Shown here in pieces: positions 10,109 through 19,406 of a stretch of 64,000 nt of DNA. Every line of letters starts with the position of its first letter. The stretch's first letter is position 1. The DNA lies in assembly GCA_963736575.1 (NCBI GenBank), contig CAVTPD010000003.1, positions 1-64,000 on the forward strand, written 5' to 3'. A program made the translations under genes and the position numbers. The notes below the pieces were generated by a model. It was not told the DNA's origin and made no database searches. It saw nothing but the letters and a program-made list of their open reading frames with translations. The DNA is from CAVTPD01 sp963736575. GTDB taxonomy: Bacteria > Bacteroidota > Bacteroidia > Cytophagales > JAAEPT01.

Positions 10109-10678
10109 TTAAATAGCATCTAATGGCTTATGTCCTGGTTTTTGGAGTTGTTTGAAATCTGACGGGGTCATACCCGTCTCACGTTTGAATTGTGCTGAGA
10201 GGTGTGCAGCACTACTATACCCCATTTGAAAAGCTATTTCTGACAGCGTGAATTCATTGTAAAACAGAACTTCTTTTATCCGTTCTACTTTTTGTTTTAA
10301 AATGAATTTTTCAATTGTGATTCCTTCTACTGATGAAAACAACCTACTCAGATAGGAGTAGTCATGGTTAAGTTTATCAGCTAAAAAAGAAGAAAAATTC
10401 ACTTCTAAATCTTTGTCTATTTTATGGTGAATATAATCAATTATAACGCCTTTGATTTTACTGATTAATTTAGACTTGTGATCTTGCAATAATTCAAATC
10501 CCCTTTCTTCTAATTTCCGTTGAATCCGCTCATATTGCTCTTCGGTTGTCTTATCATTTATCTCTACTTCACCTAGTACTATTGAATTCGTTTCAATATT
10601 GAGGTCATCAAAAATATCCTTCACCGTATCTACACAGCGTGGACAAACCATATTTTTAATGTGAAGTTTTGTTTTCAT
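10109..10678 (-). CDS. AraC-family regulator with N-terminal HMA-like metal domain
   Basis: A 189-residue transcription factor. Residues about 1-65 resemble a heavy-metal-associated domain with the loop NMVCPRCVDTV (Cys at about 12 and 15). Residues about 75-185 hold the AraC DNA-binding region: two helix-turn-helix units, the second with FTLSEIAFQMGYSSAAHLSA, then FKRETGMTPSDFKQLQ. This HMA-AraC layout recurs beside copA genes in Bacteroidota, so a copper-responsive activator of the adjacent copA-HMA genes is the likely role. Metal sensing by the CPRC loop is an inference; no effector is shown by the sequence. The 89-base gap to copA leaves room for its binding site. Confidence 0.85.
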   Translation of the reverse strand: MKTKLHIKNMVCPRCVDTVKDIFDDLNIETNSIVLGEVEINDKTTEEQYERIQRKLEERGFELLQDHKSKLISKIKGVIIDYIHHKIDKDLEVNFSSFLADKLNHDYSYLSRLFSSVEGITIEKFILKQKVERIKEVLFYNEFTLSEIAFQMGYSSAAHLSAQFKRETGMTPSDFKQLQKPGHKPLDAI

Positions 10679-10736
10679 TAGCTAAAAGTAATCTGTTTAT
10701 TCAAAAAAACATATTCTAAGTGTTAGTCCTTTCATG

Positions 10737-11291
10737 TTATTCCTCTTTTAACAAAGCATTTATTGTAAGGTCATGTTTATCTTCAACTTCTACAAATGCT
10801 AGGCTGGGTTGTTCCAAATTGTAATCTGAAATTAACAACGACCAGGAAGCATTTAATTGTATACCTTTTTCTACATTTTGTAGTGTTCCCTCTATAGTTA
10901 ATGTTCTAGTTACTCCAGCAAGTGTAAACTCTCCCTTAACTCTTATCTGCTGCATTTCTTTACTTTTTTGATCGAAATCATCAATTAACACCCCTTCAAA
11001 TGTAATGTCTGGATTTTCCTTTACATCTATCAACTTGTACATGTCCTTATCTCTCTTTTTAATACCTGTTTTTATGGTTTGGACACGAAGGATAAACTTC
11101 ACTTTTTTAGTATCAAGATTAATAGCCCCCACTAGTTTATCTGAATCCCCAGTATATGAATTCATTGGCATTTCAGCATTGAATTGTGCGTGACCCTTTT
11201 TGGTAGAGTAGGTCTGGGCAGGTAAAAAATTCATACTCACTAGCAAAAAAAGAATTAACAAGTATACATGTTTAGTAAACGACATTTGCAA
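10737..11291 (-). CDS. YceI-family periplasmic protein
   Basis: A 184-residue exported lipocalin-like beta-barrel protein of the YceI family, known to bind isoprenoid-type lipids and often found near stress or metal genes. Signal peptide about residues 1-26 (hydrophobic stretch ending NFLPAQ). The family pattern is clear: KGHAQFNAEMPM at the start, DKDMYKLIDVKENPDITFEG in the middle and the GTLQNVEKG...SDYNLEQPS region near the end. A start two codons later is possible. Flanked at 58-68 bases by other minus-strand genes. The physiological ligand is unknown. Confidence 0.85.
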   Translation of the reverse strand: MQMSFTKHVYLLILFLLVSMNFLPAQTYSTKKGHAQFNAEMPMNSYTGDSDKLVGAINLDTKKVKFILRVQTIKTGIKKRDKDMYKLIDVKENPDITFEGVLIDDFDQKSKEMQQIRVKGEFTLAGVTRTLTIEGTLQNVEKGIQLNASWSLLISDYNLEQPSLAFVEVEDKHDLTINALLKEE

Positions 11292-11359
11292 ATAGTTTTT
11301 TGGTTAAAAGATAAATTTAATCTGGTGCAAGTGTTATGCCATTGTAAATACTGCCATAA

Positions 11360-11719
11360 TTAGTTCAAAAAAATCCATTGCCTTGCTAACTCTTTTTCAC
11401 TCCTGTCAAAGTACCTAATTTCTGCATTGGTAAACGGTTTCATAAATTGGGTAATCCAATCCTGCCATTTCTTATCACCTACCATGGCTATCTTTTCATA
11501 ATCTTTAGCATGAGACAAATCCATTTTCGCATCTGCCCACAATCCTTCTATACTCCAACCGGTGAAGTTTTCCATTTCAAAATACCACCGTACTTTTTTT
11601 CCTCTGCTTAATATGTTATGAATCAATGGATGGAGTTTTTCCATATCCACTTCCGTAAGATTTCCATCTGCTTTGGTAGCAATAATGTTCTCTTTAATCA
11701 ACTCTAATATTTGTAACAT
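11360..11719 (-). CDS. SpoIIAA-like STAS/SEC14-fold protein (DUF3478 type)
   Basis: A 119-residue cytosolic protein. The length, the N-terminal strand-helix pattern (KADGNLTEVDMEKLHPLI), KVRWYFEMENFTGWS and the end WQDWITQFMKPFTNAEIRYF match the SpoIIAA-like family, which in many bacteria is encoded in stress or transport operons without a proven biochemical role. It starts 10 bases after the CDF transporter gene ends, so is likely cotranscribed with it. No signal peptide or membrane segment. Function unassigned. Confidence 0.8.
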   Translation of the reverse strand: MLQILELIKENIIATKADGNLTEVDMEKLHPLIHNILSRGKKVRWYFEMENFTGWSIEGLWADAKMDLSHAKDYEKIAMVGDKKWQDWITQFMKPFTNAEIRYFDRSEKELARQWIFLN

Positions 11720-11729
11720 AAGTATTTTT

Positions 11730-12533
11730 CTATTTAGCTAATTTTAAAATTCTTACTGCCCCACGCATGACGAAGGCGAACACAATTCCCCCAATGACCA
11801 AATCGGGCCATTTGCTATCCAGAAAATAAACCAACACCCCCGCCAGGATCACTCCACCATTTACGATAATATCGTTGGATGTGAATATGGCACTGGCCTG
11901 CATATGGGCCTCATCACTTTTAGCTTTATTGATCAGCCAGAGCGAAACCAAGTTGCCTATGAGGGCTAATACTGATATGATGATCATCCATTGAAACAAG
12001 GGTGTTTCGCTTTCTCTGAAAAACCTTCGTAACACTTCTAAAAAGCCTAGTAATGCCAGTCCCATTTGAAAATAACCACTTATTTTGGCTACTTTTTTCT
12101 TACGAGTCATGGCTGCACCTACAGCAAATAAGCTCAGGCCGTAGACGATGGAATCCGCCAGCATATCCAGCGAATCGGCTACCAGACCCATAGAGCGTGA
12201 TATCCACCCGGTGGTCATCTCTACTACAAAGAACCCGAAATTGATGCCGAGTACCCACCACAATATTTTTCGCTGTTTAGATTCGTCAGCAGCCAACGGC
12301 AACTCGGCTTCATCTTCCGTACTTTCCAACCGGTCATTGAGTTTGAGTTCACTGAGGGCTTGATGGATTTTTTCAACTTCTTCGGTGTGATATACCTCCA
12401 GTTTACGATTGGGGATGTCAAAAGAAAGCTGCTTTACCTCATCATAAGGTTCCAATTTCATACGGATCATCTGCTCCTCTGAGGGACAGTCCATTTTGCT
12501 GATATGGAATGTGGTTTTCTTCATTTTTATCAT
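11730..12533 (-). CDS. Cation diffusion facilitator family transporter with HMA-like N-terminus
   Basis: A 267-residue membrane protein. Residues about 5-70 resemble an HMA domain but keep only one loop cysteine (KMDCPSEEQMIRMKL). From about 88 on there are five to six hydrophobic segments, and GLVADSLDMLADSIVYGLS carries the Asp pair of the CDF transmembrane metal site. The usual cytoplasmic CDF C-terminal domain is missing; the protein ends soon after the last membrane span (RGAVRILKLAK). This resembles a short Bacteroidota CDF-type cation transporter often found beside ZntA-like ATPases. The start codon overlaps the stop of the upstream ATPase gene by four bases, implying translational coupling. 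Substrate is inferred only as a divalent metal. Confidence 0.8.
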   Translation of the reverse strand: MIKMKKTTFHISKMDCPSEEQMIRMKLEPYDEVKQLSFDIPNRKLEVYHTEEVEKIHQALSELKLNDRLESTEDEAELPLAADESKQRKILWWVLGINFGFFVVEMTTGWISRSMGLVADSLDMLADSIVYGLSLFAVGAAMTRKKKVAKISGYFQMGLALLGFLEVLRRFFRESETPLFQWMIIISVLALIGNLVSLWLINKAKSDEAHMQASAIFTSNDIIVNGGVILAGVLVYFLDSKWPDLVIGGIVFAFVMRGAVRILKLAK

Positions 12534-15031
12534 TTCTTATAAGCTAGCAATCTCAACGCATTAAACACTACTAGCAGTGTAGAACCTTCATGGATGAGTA
12601 CGGCAATACCGATATTAGCAAAGTTGAAAATTGTTGCTGGTATCAACAAGGCAACTATTCCCAAACTCACCCACAAGTTTTGCTTGATAATGCCTTTGGC
12701 TTTTCTACTTAAACCAATAGCAAAAGGCAAGGTTTCCAGCTTATCGGCCATTAGGGCAATATCGGCTGTTTCCAGAGCTACATCGCTACCAGCTGCTCCC
12801 ATGGCTATACCCACCGTGCTGTTGGCCATGGCCGGGGCATCATTTACCCCATCTCCTACCATGGCTACTTTGGATTCTTTTTCTTTAAGTCTTTTAATAG
12901 CTTCTACTTTTTCTTCCGGCAGCAAGCTACCCCAGGCATCCGTAAGACCAATCTCTTTGGCTACTGCATCGGCTACTTTTTGATTATCACCTGTAAGCAT
13001 AATCATACGCTTTATGCCAAGCTTCTTGAGTTGCTCCAGAGTATTTTTAGCTTCTTTTCTGGGCGTATCCATCAGGGCAATTATGCCAATGTATTCATCA
13101 TTTTGACGGATCAGCATAGTGGTGTTGCCATCAGATTCTAGTGATTTAACTTTTTCTTCTGTTTCCCTCTCTGGCTTTTTGTCATCCAGCGATTCAAATA
13201 AATCTAGATTGCCTATGTACACTTTGCCATCACCTAAGGTGGCCTTTATACCTTTGCCAAGTACAGCTTCCAAGTCCTTTGCATTGGGTACTTCTGCGCC
13301 ATTCAATCGCTCTTTCCCATCCCGAACCACAGCTTTAGCCAATGGATGGTCGCTCAGGCTTTCTACGGCTACGGCTATTTTCAATAATTCCTCTTCATTA
13401 ATATCTCCAAGAGCTACCACTTTGGCAAGTTTTGGTTTACCTTCTGTCAGGGTTCCCGTTTTGTCAAAAGCCAGAGCAGTCAATACCCCCAAATCTTCCA
13501 GCGGACGACCACCTTTAATCAACACCCCGCTTTTGGCTGCTCGAGCTACTCCACTAAGCACCGCACTGGGAGTAGAAATAGCTAACGCACATGGGCTGGC
13601 AGCAACCAGTACGGCCATAGCCCTATAGAAGCTTTCACTAAAACTCTCATCTATGACCAGAAAGGCAAAATTCAAAAGCACTACCAGAGCCAATACAGAC
13701 GGAACAAAGTACTTCTCAAATTTATCGGTAAAATGCTGTGTGGGTGACTTTTGAGTTTGAGCTTCATTTACCAACTTCACCAAACGCGAGAGGGTAGAGT
13801 CTTTGGCTACTTTAATCACTTTGATTTCAAGCGTATTATTGCCATTGATGGTACCCGAAAAGGCACGGTTCTCGTCTTTGATATTTTTTTCCTCCGACCA
13901 GTCTTTATCGGGATTATCTACAGGTTCTTTATCTACCGGCACACTTTCTCCGGTGATAGGAGCCTGATTAACACTACTTGTACCGCTGACAACCACCCCA
14001 TCGGCTGAGATTTTGCTATTGGGTTTTACAACAATGATATCGCCAATGCTCAATTCCTCAATACCGACTTCTTCGGTTTTGTCATTTCTCTTAAGCAATG
14101 CTGTTTTAGGAGCGAGTTCTGCCAAAGCAGCAATGGATTTACGAGCTTTGTTCATGGCGTAGTGTTCCAACGCATGCCCCATACTAAATAGGAACAATAG
14201 CAAGGCACCTTCTGCCCATTCGCCCAGAATAGCCGCTCCAATGGCCGCTACGAGCATAAGGAAGTCAATCTCAAAACCTCCCTTAGCCACTGTTTGAATG
14301 GCTTCTTTGGCTGTGAAATAGCCACCAAAGAAGTATGCACCGATGTATAGTGACAGGTTTACCCAGGAAGGCACAGCCTCTACATAAGACAATCCAAAGC
14401 CAATTCCGAGCAATGCCCCGCAAATAATTGAAAAGATCAGCTCGGTATTTTTACCGAACATACCACCATGGGAATGGTTATGATCTTCACCCTCCTCATG
14501 GAAATGGTCTTTTTCACCTTCTTTTTGTTCTTCGCCTTTTTCAGTTTCTTCTGCCTTCCCAAGGAAATGTTCGGCACTAACTTCAGCATCTAGTATGTCA
14601 AGCCCTTCTTTTCTTAGGATTTTTACGATTTCAGATGCATCTATTTGTTTTGTATTATATTCTACCCGCACCATACCAGATGCCGAGACTGAGGCTTCCA
14701 TTATACCCGCTCTCCCCCGGAGATCATGTTCTATATGGCGGGCATGGCGGCTATGGCGAATACCTTGTACTTCTATGAGTTTATGTCCAAATTTTTGGGC
14801 AATCTCTGCCCCTGCTTTCTCCGCCATTAACTGAATGCGATCTATGGAAATAACTTCGGGGTCGTAATGAAAACAGAGTTGGGGTACTCCATTTTCTTTT
14901 TCATCCGCAACATGAACTTTTTCAAGACCCTTTTTATCCTGAAGCTGTTGAATAAGTTTTTGCACACATTGATCTTTCTCATCCGGTACTTCTGGCAGGA
15001 GTAATGGTATTTTTAATTGAAGTTTTTTCAT
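12530..15031 (-). CDS. P1B-4-type heavy-metal ATPase (SPC motif) with His-rich N-terminus
   Basis: An 833-residue P-type ATPase. Instead of the CPC motif it has AASPCALAIS (about residue 479), and near the end HEGSTLLVVFNALRLL (about 813-828). SPC plus a HEG(G/S)T segment marks the P1B-4 class (CoaT/CtpD type; Co2+, Fe2+ or Zn2+ in characterised members). DKTGTLTEGKP (about 525) and GDGVNDAPAMA supply the catalytic core. The roughly 195-residue N-terminus holds two HMA-like units without CxxC; one carries RHSRHARHIEHDL instead, and a second His/Glu-rich tract (HFHEEGEDHNHSHGG, about 172-186) precedes the first membrane span. It overlaps the CDF gene and lies next to ynfA and an FTR1 iron permease. 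Class is well supported; the ion is not. Local GC is higher than in the left part of the island. Confidence 0.88.
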   Translation of the reverse strand: MKKLQLKIPLLLPEVPDEKDQCVQKLIQQLQDKKGLEKVHVADEKENGVPQLCFHYDPEVISIDRIQLMAEKAGAEIAQKFGHKLIEVQGIRHSRHARHIEHDLRGRAGIMEASVSASGMVRVEYNTKQIDASEIVKILRKEGLDILDAEVSAEHFLGKAEETEKGEEQKEGEKDHFHEEGEDHNHSHGGMFGKNTELIFSIICGALLGIGFGLSYVEAVPSWVNLSLYIGAYFFGGYFTAKEAIQTVAKGGFEIDFLMLVAAIGAAILGEWAEGALLLFLFSMGHALEHYAMNKARKSIAALAELAPKTALLKRNDKTEEVGIEELSIGDIIVVKPNSKISADGVVVSGTSSVNQAPITGESVPVDKEPVDNPDKDWSEEKNIKDENRAFSGTINGNNTLEIKVIKVAKDSTLSRLVKLVNEAQTQKSPTQHFTDKFEKYFVPSVLALVVLLNFAFLVIDESFSESFYRAMAVLVAASPCALAISTPSAVLSGVARAAKSGVLIKGGRPLEDLGVLTALAFDKTGTLTEGKPKLAKVVALGDINEEELLKIAVAVESLSDHPLAKAVVRDGKERLNGAEVPNAKDLEAVLGKGIKATLGDGKVYIGNLDLFESLDDKKPERETEEKVKSLESDGNTTMLIRQNDEYIGIIALMDTPRKEAKNTLEQLKKLGIKRMIMLTGDNQKVADAVAKEIGLTDAWGSLLPEEKVEAIKRLKEKESKVAMVGDGVNDAPAMANSTVGIAMGAAGSDVALETADIALMADKLETLPFAIGLSRKAKGIIKQNLWVSLGIVALLIPATIFNFANIGIAVLIHEGSTLLVVFNALRLLAYKK

Positions 15032-15061
15032 GTGAAAGGTGTTTTTTATATGGTTTAAAAA

Positions 15062-15397
15062 TCATGATGATCTTGGAGCATACATTATGATAAGCATACC
15101 GATTAAAGCAATTGCTCCACCTATTATGTCATACCTGTCTGGTACAGTACCATCTACTTTCCAGCCCCATAGAATGGCCATTACGATAAATATTCCGCCA
15201 TAGGCGGCATAGACCCGGCCAAAATTGGCCGGTTGCCATGTAGCCACAACACCATATCCGATCAGGATTAAGGCTCCTAGTACACCAATCCACCATGGTT
15301 TGCCCTCACGTAGTGTGAGCCAAACCATATATCCGCCACCTATTTCACAAAGCCCGGCCAGTACGAATATTCCTAATGATTTAATGATAACTCCCAC
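15062..15397 (-). CDS. ynfA: YnfA family small membrane protein (UPF0060)
   Basis: A 111-residue protein with four membrane spans, resembling small multidrug resistance transporters in layout. Family landmarks are LCEIGGGYMVWLTLREGKPW (about 16-35), PANFGRVYAAYGGIFI (about 56-71) and DRYDIIGGAIALIGM near the end. YnfA homologues recur in Bacteroidota metal-resistance islands, but their substrate is not settled. It is 13 bases from the FTR1 gene upstream and 30 bases from the ATPase gene downstream, so probably in one operon. Confidence 0.9.
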   Translation of the reverse strand: MGVIIKSLGIFVLAGLCEIGGGYMVWLTLREGKPWWIGVLGALILIGYGVVATWQPANFGRVYAAYGGIFIVMAILWGWKVDGTVPDRYDIIGGAIALIGMLIIMYAPRSS

Positions 15398-15410
15398 GTG
15401 ATACTTTGGT

Positions 15411-17363
15411 TTATTTTTTTACTGAAATCAATCGAACCCTTCGATAGCTTAAATAATAGAGCAACAGCATAAGCATTAGCAGTGCTACTTGTGCCGTTAC
15501 TGTTTCAATAGTGGGATATATTCCCAGCCAATCTACACTCACCGATACAGGAAAACCGGTAACGGATAGCCAGCCGGCTTCCTGAATGGAATGAACGCCC
15601 TTACCGATCAGGATCAATGCCAATAGGGTAATTGCCCAGGCCGAATAGCGAAACAACTGCCGAACAGGTATCTTCTTAGAATACCTTACAAACAGGATTG
15701 CAAACAGAGAGATCATTACAAAAGCAGCCAAAACACCTAACCCAATGGATGATTGATGAGCCGGTTGCGTTTCCAGGCTGATAGCCTGTAAAAACAAGAT
15801 GGATTCAAAGGCCTCACGAAACACCACCATAAAGGAGAAAAAAGTAATACCAAACATCTTGTCTTTTTTTAGCTGTTTGCTTATTTTTTCTTCAATAAAC
15901 TTTTTCCAATTTTTAGCATGTGAGTGGTCATGCAACCAGAACCCTACAAAGGCCAGGACGATTACTGCCACCAGCGAAATCATTCCTTCCATGATCTCCC
16001 GGTTTTTACCGCTTATACCAATCACCCAATCGGAAAAAAACCACCCGGCCACTCCTAACAAGATGGCGGTAATCCATCCTCCGTGTACCCAGGGTAAAGC
16101 CTTTTTTAGTCCTGATGAACGAATAAGGGCCAGAATGAGGGCCAGGATCAAAAATGCTTCCAGCCCCTCTCGCAGCATAATGGAAGCTGACAATGCAAAT
16201 GACAGCCAATAATTAAGCTTTTTGTCCTGCATCATTTCCTCTGCCTGACGCAGCATGGCAAGACCAGTATCAATTTCCTTCTCAACTTGTGTTTTATCAC
16301 CTTTATTTTCAATTATCTCACGTATCTTAAACATTTGCTGCTCCAGGCTGGCTGTAAAAGCGGGGGCATTGGCCTTTAGCCTTGCCTCCGAAGGCTCAAT
16401 ACCTTCCAGGTAAGCTGCCAGGGCATCTTCACGTGCAGAGGAGTACCTGCCGGAAGTATAATTTTGCAAGGCACTTTTTAAATAATTTTTTGCTTTGTCA
16501 AGCGAATATTTTTGTGCATTATCTCCGGGAGATTGTGTTCTCAGTGCGGTTAGCAACAACTCTGGGTCAGCACTATCATTATTGCTCAGACGTTTGACCA
16601 ATTCCACATCGGAAAGGGTAGCCACCTCCTCCAAATTCACTGCATTGTTTGCCTGATCAAACTTCTGTTGCAGCTCGCTATTTTTGTCAGCTTGAGGTGT
16701 AAAGCGGAGGGCTTTTATATAAAATGCCAAATCCCAAATCTCTTTATCGGATAAGGTGGCAAAACTCTGCATGGCAGTGCCTTCCACACCCAGTTTTATA
16801 GTGTTATATGCCTGAAAGGACGAGATTTCCTGCATCAGGGTATCGTTGAGAAAATTGGTAGGAGCTGGTTTTAAGCCAGCTGCCAACTTACCGTCTCCCG
16901 CTCCATTCACTCCATGGCAGGAAGTACAATTCTGTACATATAAGCTTTTTCCGTTTTTGAGATCAGGCCATACCAGGGGAGCCGTTTTAAGACCGGTAGT
17001 TTTGATAATATCTTGTCTGGTCTGCTGGGCTAAGTTATAAATACTTTGATGCGGAGCTTTTTTTTCTATCTGCTTACCTAATTCTTTTAACTGTGACAGC
17101 ATACGGAGTTTATCATCCTGTGGCAGCTTACTTTCTTCAATGAGTACATACACTTTATCACTGAATTCCTCCATTTCTGCAAACTCGCCTTCGTCTATTA
17201 CTTCGCCATTTTGCACTGCTGCGGTATAATCCCTTGAAATGTAGTCCAGCAAATGAATGCTAGTTCGCAGGTTGCTATCATTCTGGCTTGCCATTGCGTT
17301 GTACGGAAAAATGCAGAGCAGTACACCTACCGTAAAAATTGTATATAATGAGTTTCTTATCAT
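15411..17363 (-). CDS. Cytochrome c-FTR1 iron permease fusion
   Basis: A 650-residue protein with a Sec signal peptide (about 1-25), an exported helical region, and a c-type cytochrome domain (about 145-235) with haem-binding CTSCHGVNGAGDGK and a likely axial Met in GTAMQSF. From about 385 on there is an FTR1-type permease of about seven membrane spans with the two REXXE iron motifs, REGLEAFLIL and REAFESILFL. In FTR1 systems Fe(II) is oxidised and passed through the permease; a fused cytochrome could take the electron, which is inference. This layout is known from other Bacteroidota. Its position among efflux ATPases is notable because FTR1 normally imports iron. Neighbours are 13 and 67 bases away on the same strand. 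Confidence 0.9.
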   Translation of the reverse strand: MIRNSLYTIFTVGVLLCIFPYNAMASQNDSNLRTSIHLLDYISRDYTAAVQNGEVIDEGEFAEMEEFSDKVYVLIEESKLPQDDKLRMLSQLKELGKQIEKKAPHQSIYNLAQQTRQDIIKTTGLKTAPLVWPDLKNGKSLYVQNCTSCHGVNGAGDGKLAAGLKPAPTNFLNDTLMQEISSFQAYNTIKLGVEGTAMQSFATLSDKEIWDLAFYIKALRFTPQADKNSELQQKFDQANNAVNLEEVATLSDVELVKRLSNNDSADPELLLTALRTQSPGDNAQKYSLDKAKNYLKSALQNYTSGRYSSAREDALAAYLEGIEPSEARLKANAPAFTASLEQQMFKIREIIENKGDKTQVEKEIDTGLAMLRQAEEMMQDKKLNYWLSFALSASIMLREGLEAFLILALILALIRSSGLKKALPWVHGGWITAILLGVAGWFFSDWVIGISGKNREIMEGMISLVAVIVLAFVGFWLHDHSHAKNWKKFIEEKISKQLKKDKMFGITFFSFMVVFREAFESILFLQAISLETQPAHQSSIGLGVLAAFVMISLFAILFVRYSKKIPVRQLFRYSAWAITLLALILIGKGVHSIQEAGWLSVTGFPVSVSVDWLGIYPTIETVTAQVALLMLMLLLYYLSYRRVRLISVKK

Positions 17364-17430
17364 TTCTATTTAGTCCTTTAAAACCTCTCTAATTACATTT
17401 AGCTATCTATTAAACACACTACAATTTGGT

Positions 17431-19365
17431 TTAAAACTTCATTTTCTGGATTCTGATAGCATTCAAAATAGCCAGAAAGGCCACACCTACATCTGCAAAC
17501 ACGGCTTCCCACAAAGATGCTAACCCTATGGCTCCCAGGATCATAACGATTAATTTTACCCCGAAGGCCAGGGCAATATTTTGCCATACCACCTTACGTG
17601 TAGATCTACCTATTTTTATAGCCCTTGCAATTCTTGAAGGCTGATCTGTCTGGATGATCACATCAGCCGTTTCAATCGCCACATCACTTCCGAGCCCACC
17701 CATGGCTATCCCCACATCACTGACTGCCAAAACGGGTGCATCGTTGATCCCGTCACCCACAAAAGCAATGCTGGCTGATGGATCTTTCTTCATTTCCTCC
17801 ACCTCATGAAGCTTATCTTCCGGTAACAGGCCGCCTTTGGCTTGTTCCAAGCCCAATTCGTTTCCAATTTTTTCGGTAATAGACGGCTTGTCGCCCGACA
17901 GCATAATGATTTTCTTAATGCCGGCATTATGCATTTGTCTTACAGCTTCCACCGCATCTTCTTTCAATTGGTCGGCAATGGTAACATAGCCGGAAAATAG
18001 ATCATCAATGGCGATCATCACGATAGATTCAACGATGGTATCTGTCTCCGATGGGACATCAATGCCATGAGCTGTCATTAATGCTTTATTGCCTACTAAA
18101 ACCGTTTTATTATTGACTTTACCTTTTAACCCCTTTCCCGCTATTTCGCTTACCTCAGAGGCTGTATGATTCTGCCCATTTAATTCATACTCCATAATGG
18201 CACGTGCAATCGGGTGGGTGGACTGCTCCTCCAGGGCCAACAGATAGGACATCATTTCATTTTCGGAAATAGCTACTGGTTTGATTTCTTTGATCTTAAA
18301 CACCCCTTTGGTAACGGTGCCTGTTTTATCCATGACCACTGTATTTACTTTAGTCATGGCATCAAGAAATGAGGCTCCCTTAAACAGGATGCCGTTTCTT
18401 GAGGCCGCACCTAAGCCCCCGAAATAGCCCAGTGGAATAGAAATTACCAATGCACAGGGACAGGAGATTACCAGGAAGATAAGCGCTCTGTATAACCAAT
18501 CCTGGAATACGTAATTATCTACAAAAAAGTAGGGGAGAACGGTGAGGCAGATGGCAAGAAGTACCACGATAGGGGTATAGATTCGTGCAAACTTTCTGAT
18601 AAAAAGCTCCGTTTTTGATTTCCTTGCCGTGGCATTTTGTACCATATCCAAAATCCGGGCAATGGAGCTGTCGTTAAATTCTTTGGTCGTTTCCAGTTCG
18701 ATTACGCCTTCAAGGTTAATACTCCCCGCAAAAACCTTATCTCCTTTATATATAGTGTCAGGTTTACTTTCCCCTGTGATGGCTGCGGTATTGACGCTGG
18801 CCTTTTCAGACAAAAGGATGCCATCCAAAGGTATTTTTTCTCCTGTTCGCACCTGAACCTTTTCACCGATATGCACCGTTTCCGGGTTTACCTCTACAAA
18901 ATCATTGTCCCTATATACCAAAGCTATATTAGGCCGCACATCGAGTAAGGCCTTTATATTGCTTTTAGCCCGTGTCACTGCAGCATTTTGAAAGAGTTCA
19001 CCTACCGCATAAAATAGCATTACGGCTACACCTTCGGGGTATTCCCCTATAGCAAATGCGCCTAATGTAGCAATGGACATCAAGAAGAATTCAGTGAAAA
19101 AATCGCCTTTCCTGATACTTTCCCAACCTTCCTTTATCACAGGAAGTCCCACGGGAGCATAGGCTAAACTGTACCAAACCAGACGAACCCATCCCTTAAA
19201 AAACGGTAGTAGATTAAAATAATCAAGTGAGATACCGACTGTCAGCATTGCAAAACTGGCTATTGCCGGGACATACGTCCCAAACTTCATTTTACTTGAG
19301 GGATTACCACCGGAGGACTCCTTTTTATTAAGGTTCCGCAGATTTATTTTTTTCTTTTTTGTCAT
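17431..19365 (-). CDS. zntA: P1B-2-type Zn/Cd/Pb-exporting ATPase
   Basis: A 644-residue P-type ATPase without an N-terminal HMA domain; the start is a short Lys-rich tail (MTKKKKINLRNLNKKE). Core motifs: SCPCALVIS (about 304), ITGESKPD, DKTGTVTKG (about 345) and GDGINDAPVLA (about 545). In the last two spans, FGVKLIVMILG has the conserved Lys of TM7 and FADVGVAFLAILNAIR the conserved Asp of TM8, a pair that defines the Zn2+/Cd2+/Pb2+ class P1B-2. The Fur-family gene lies 41 bases upstream and may regulate it. Base composition is GC-rich relative to the left part of the island (34 of 60 bases in the 17,701 line). Confidence 0.92.
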   Translation of the reverse strand: MTKKKKINLRNLNKKESSGGNPSSKMKFGTYVPAIASFAMLTVGISLDYFNLLPFFKGWVRLVWYSLAYAPVGLPVIKEGWESIRKGDFFTEFFLMSIATLGAFAIGEYPEGVAVMLFYAVGELFQNAAVTRAKSNIKALLDVRPNIALVYRDNDFVEVNPETVHIGEKVQVRTGEKIPLDGILLSEKASVNTAAITGESKPDTIYKGDKVFAGSINLEGVIELETTKEFNDSSIARILDMVQNATARKSKTELFIRKFARIYTPIVVLLAICLTVLPYFFVDNYVFQDWLYRALIFLVISCPCALVISIPLGYFGGLGAASRNGILFKGASFLDAMTKVNTVVMDKTGTVTKGVFKIKEIKPVAISENEMMSYLLALEEQSTHPIARAIMEYELNGQNHTASEVSEIAGKGLKGKVNNKTVLVGNKALMTAHGIDVPSETDTIVESIVMIAIDDLFSGYVTIADQLKEDAVEAVRQMHNAGIKKIIMLSGDKPSITEKIGNELGLEQAKGGLLPEDKLHEVEEMKKDPSASIAFVGDGINDAPVLAVSDVGIAMGGLGSDVAIETADVIIQTDQPSRIARAIKIGRSTRKVVWQNIALAFGVKLIVMILGAIGLASLWEAVFADVGVAFLAILNAIRIQKMKF

Positions 19366-19406
19366 AAACTAATCAGTTCAAAATGATTTTGCAGCTAACG
19401 ATATTT

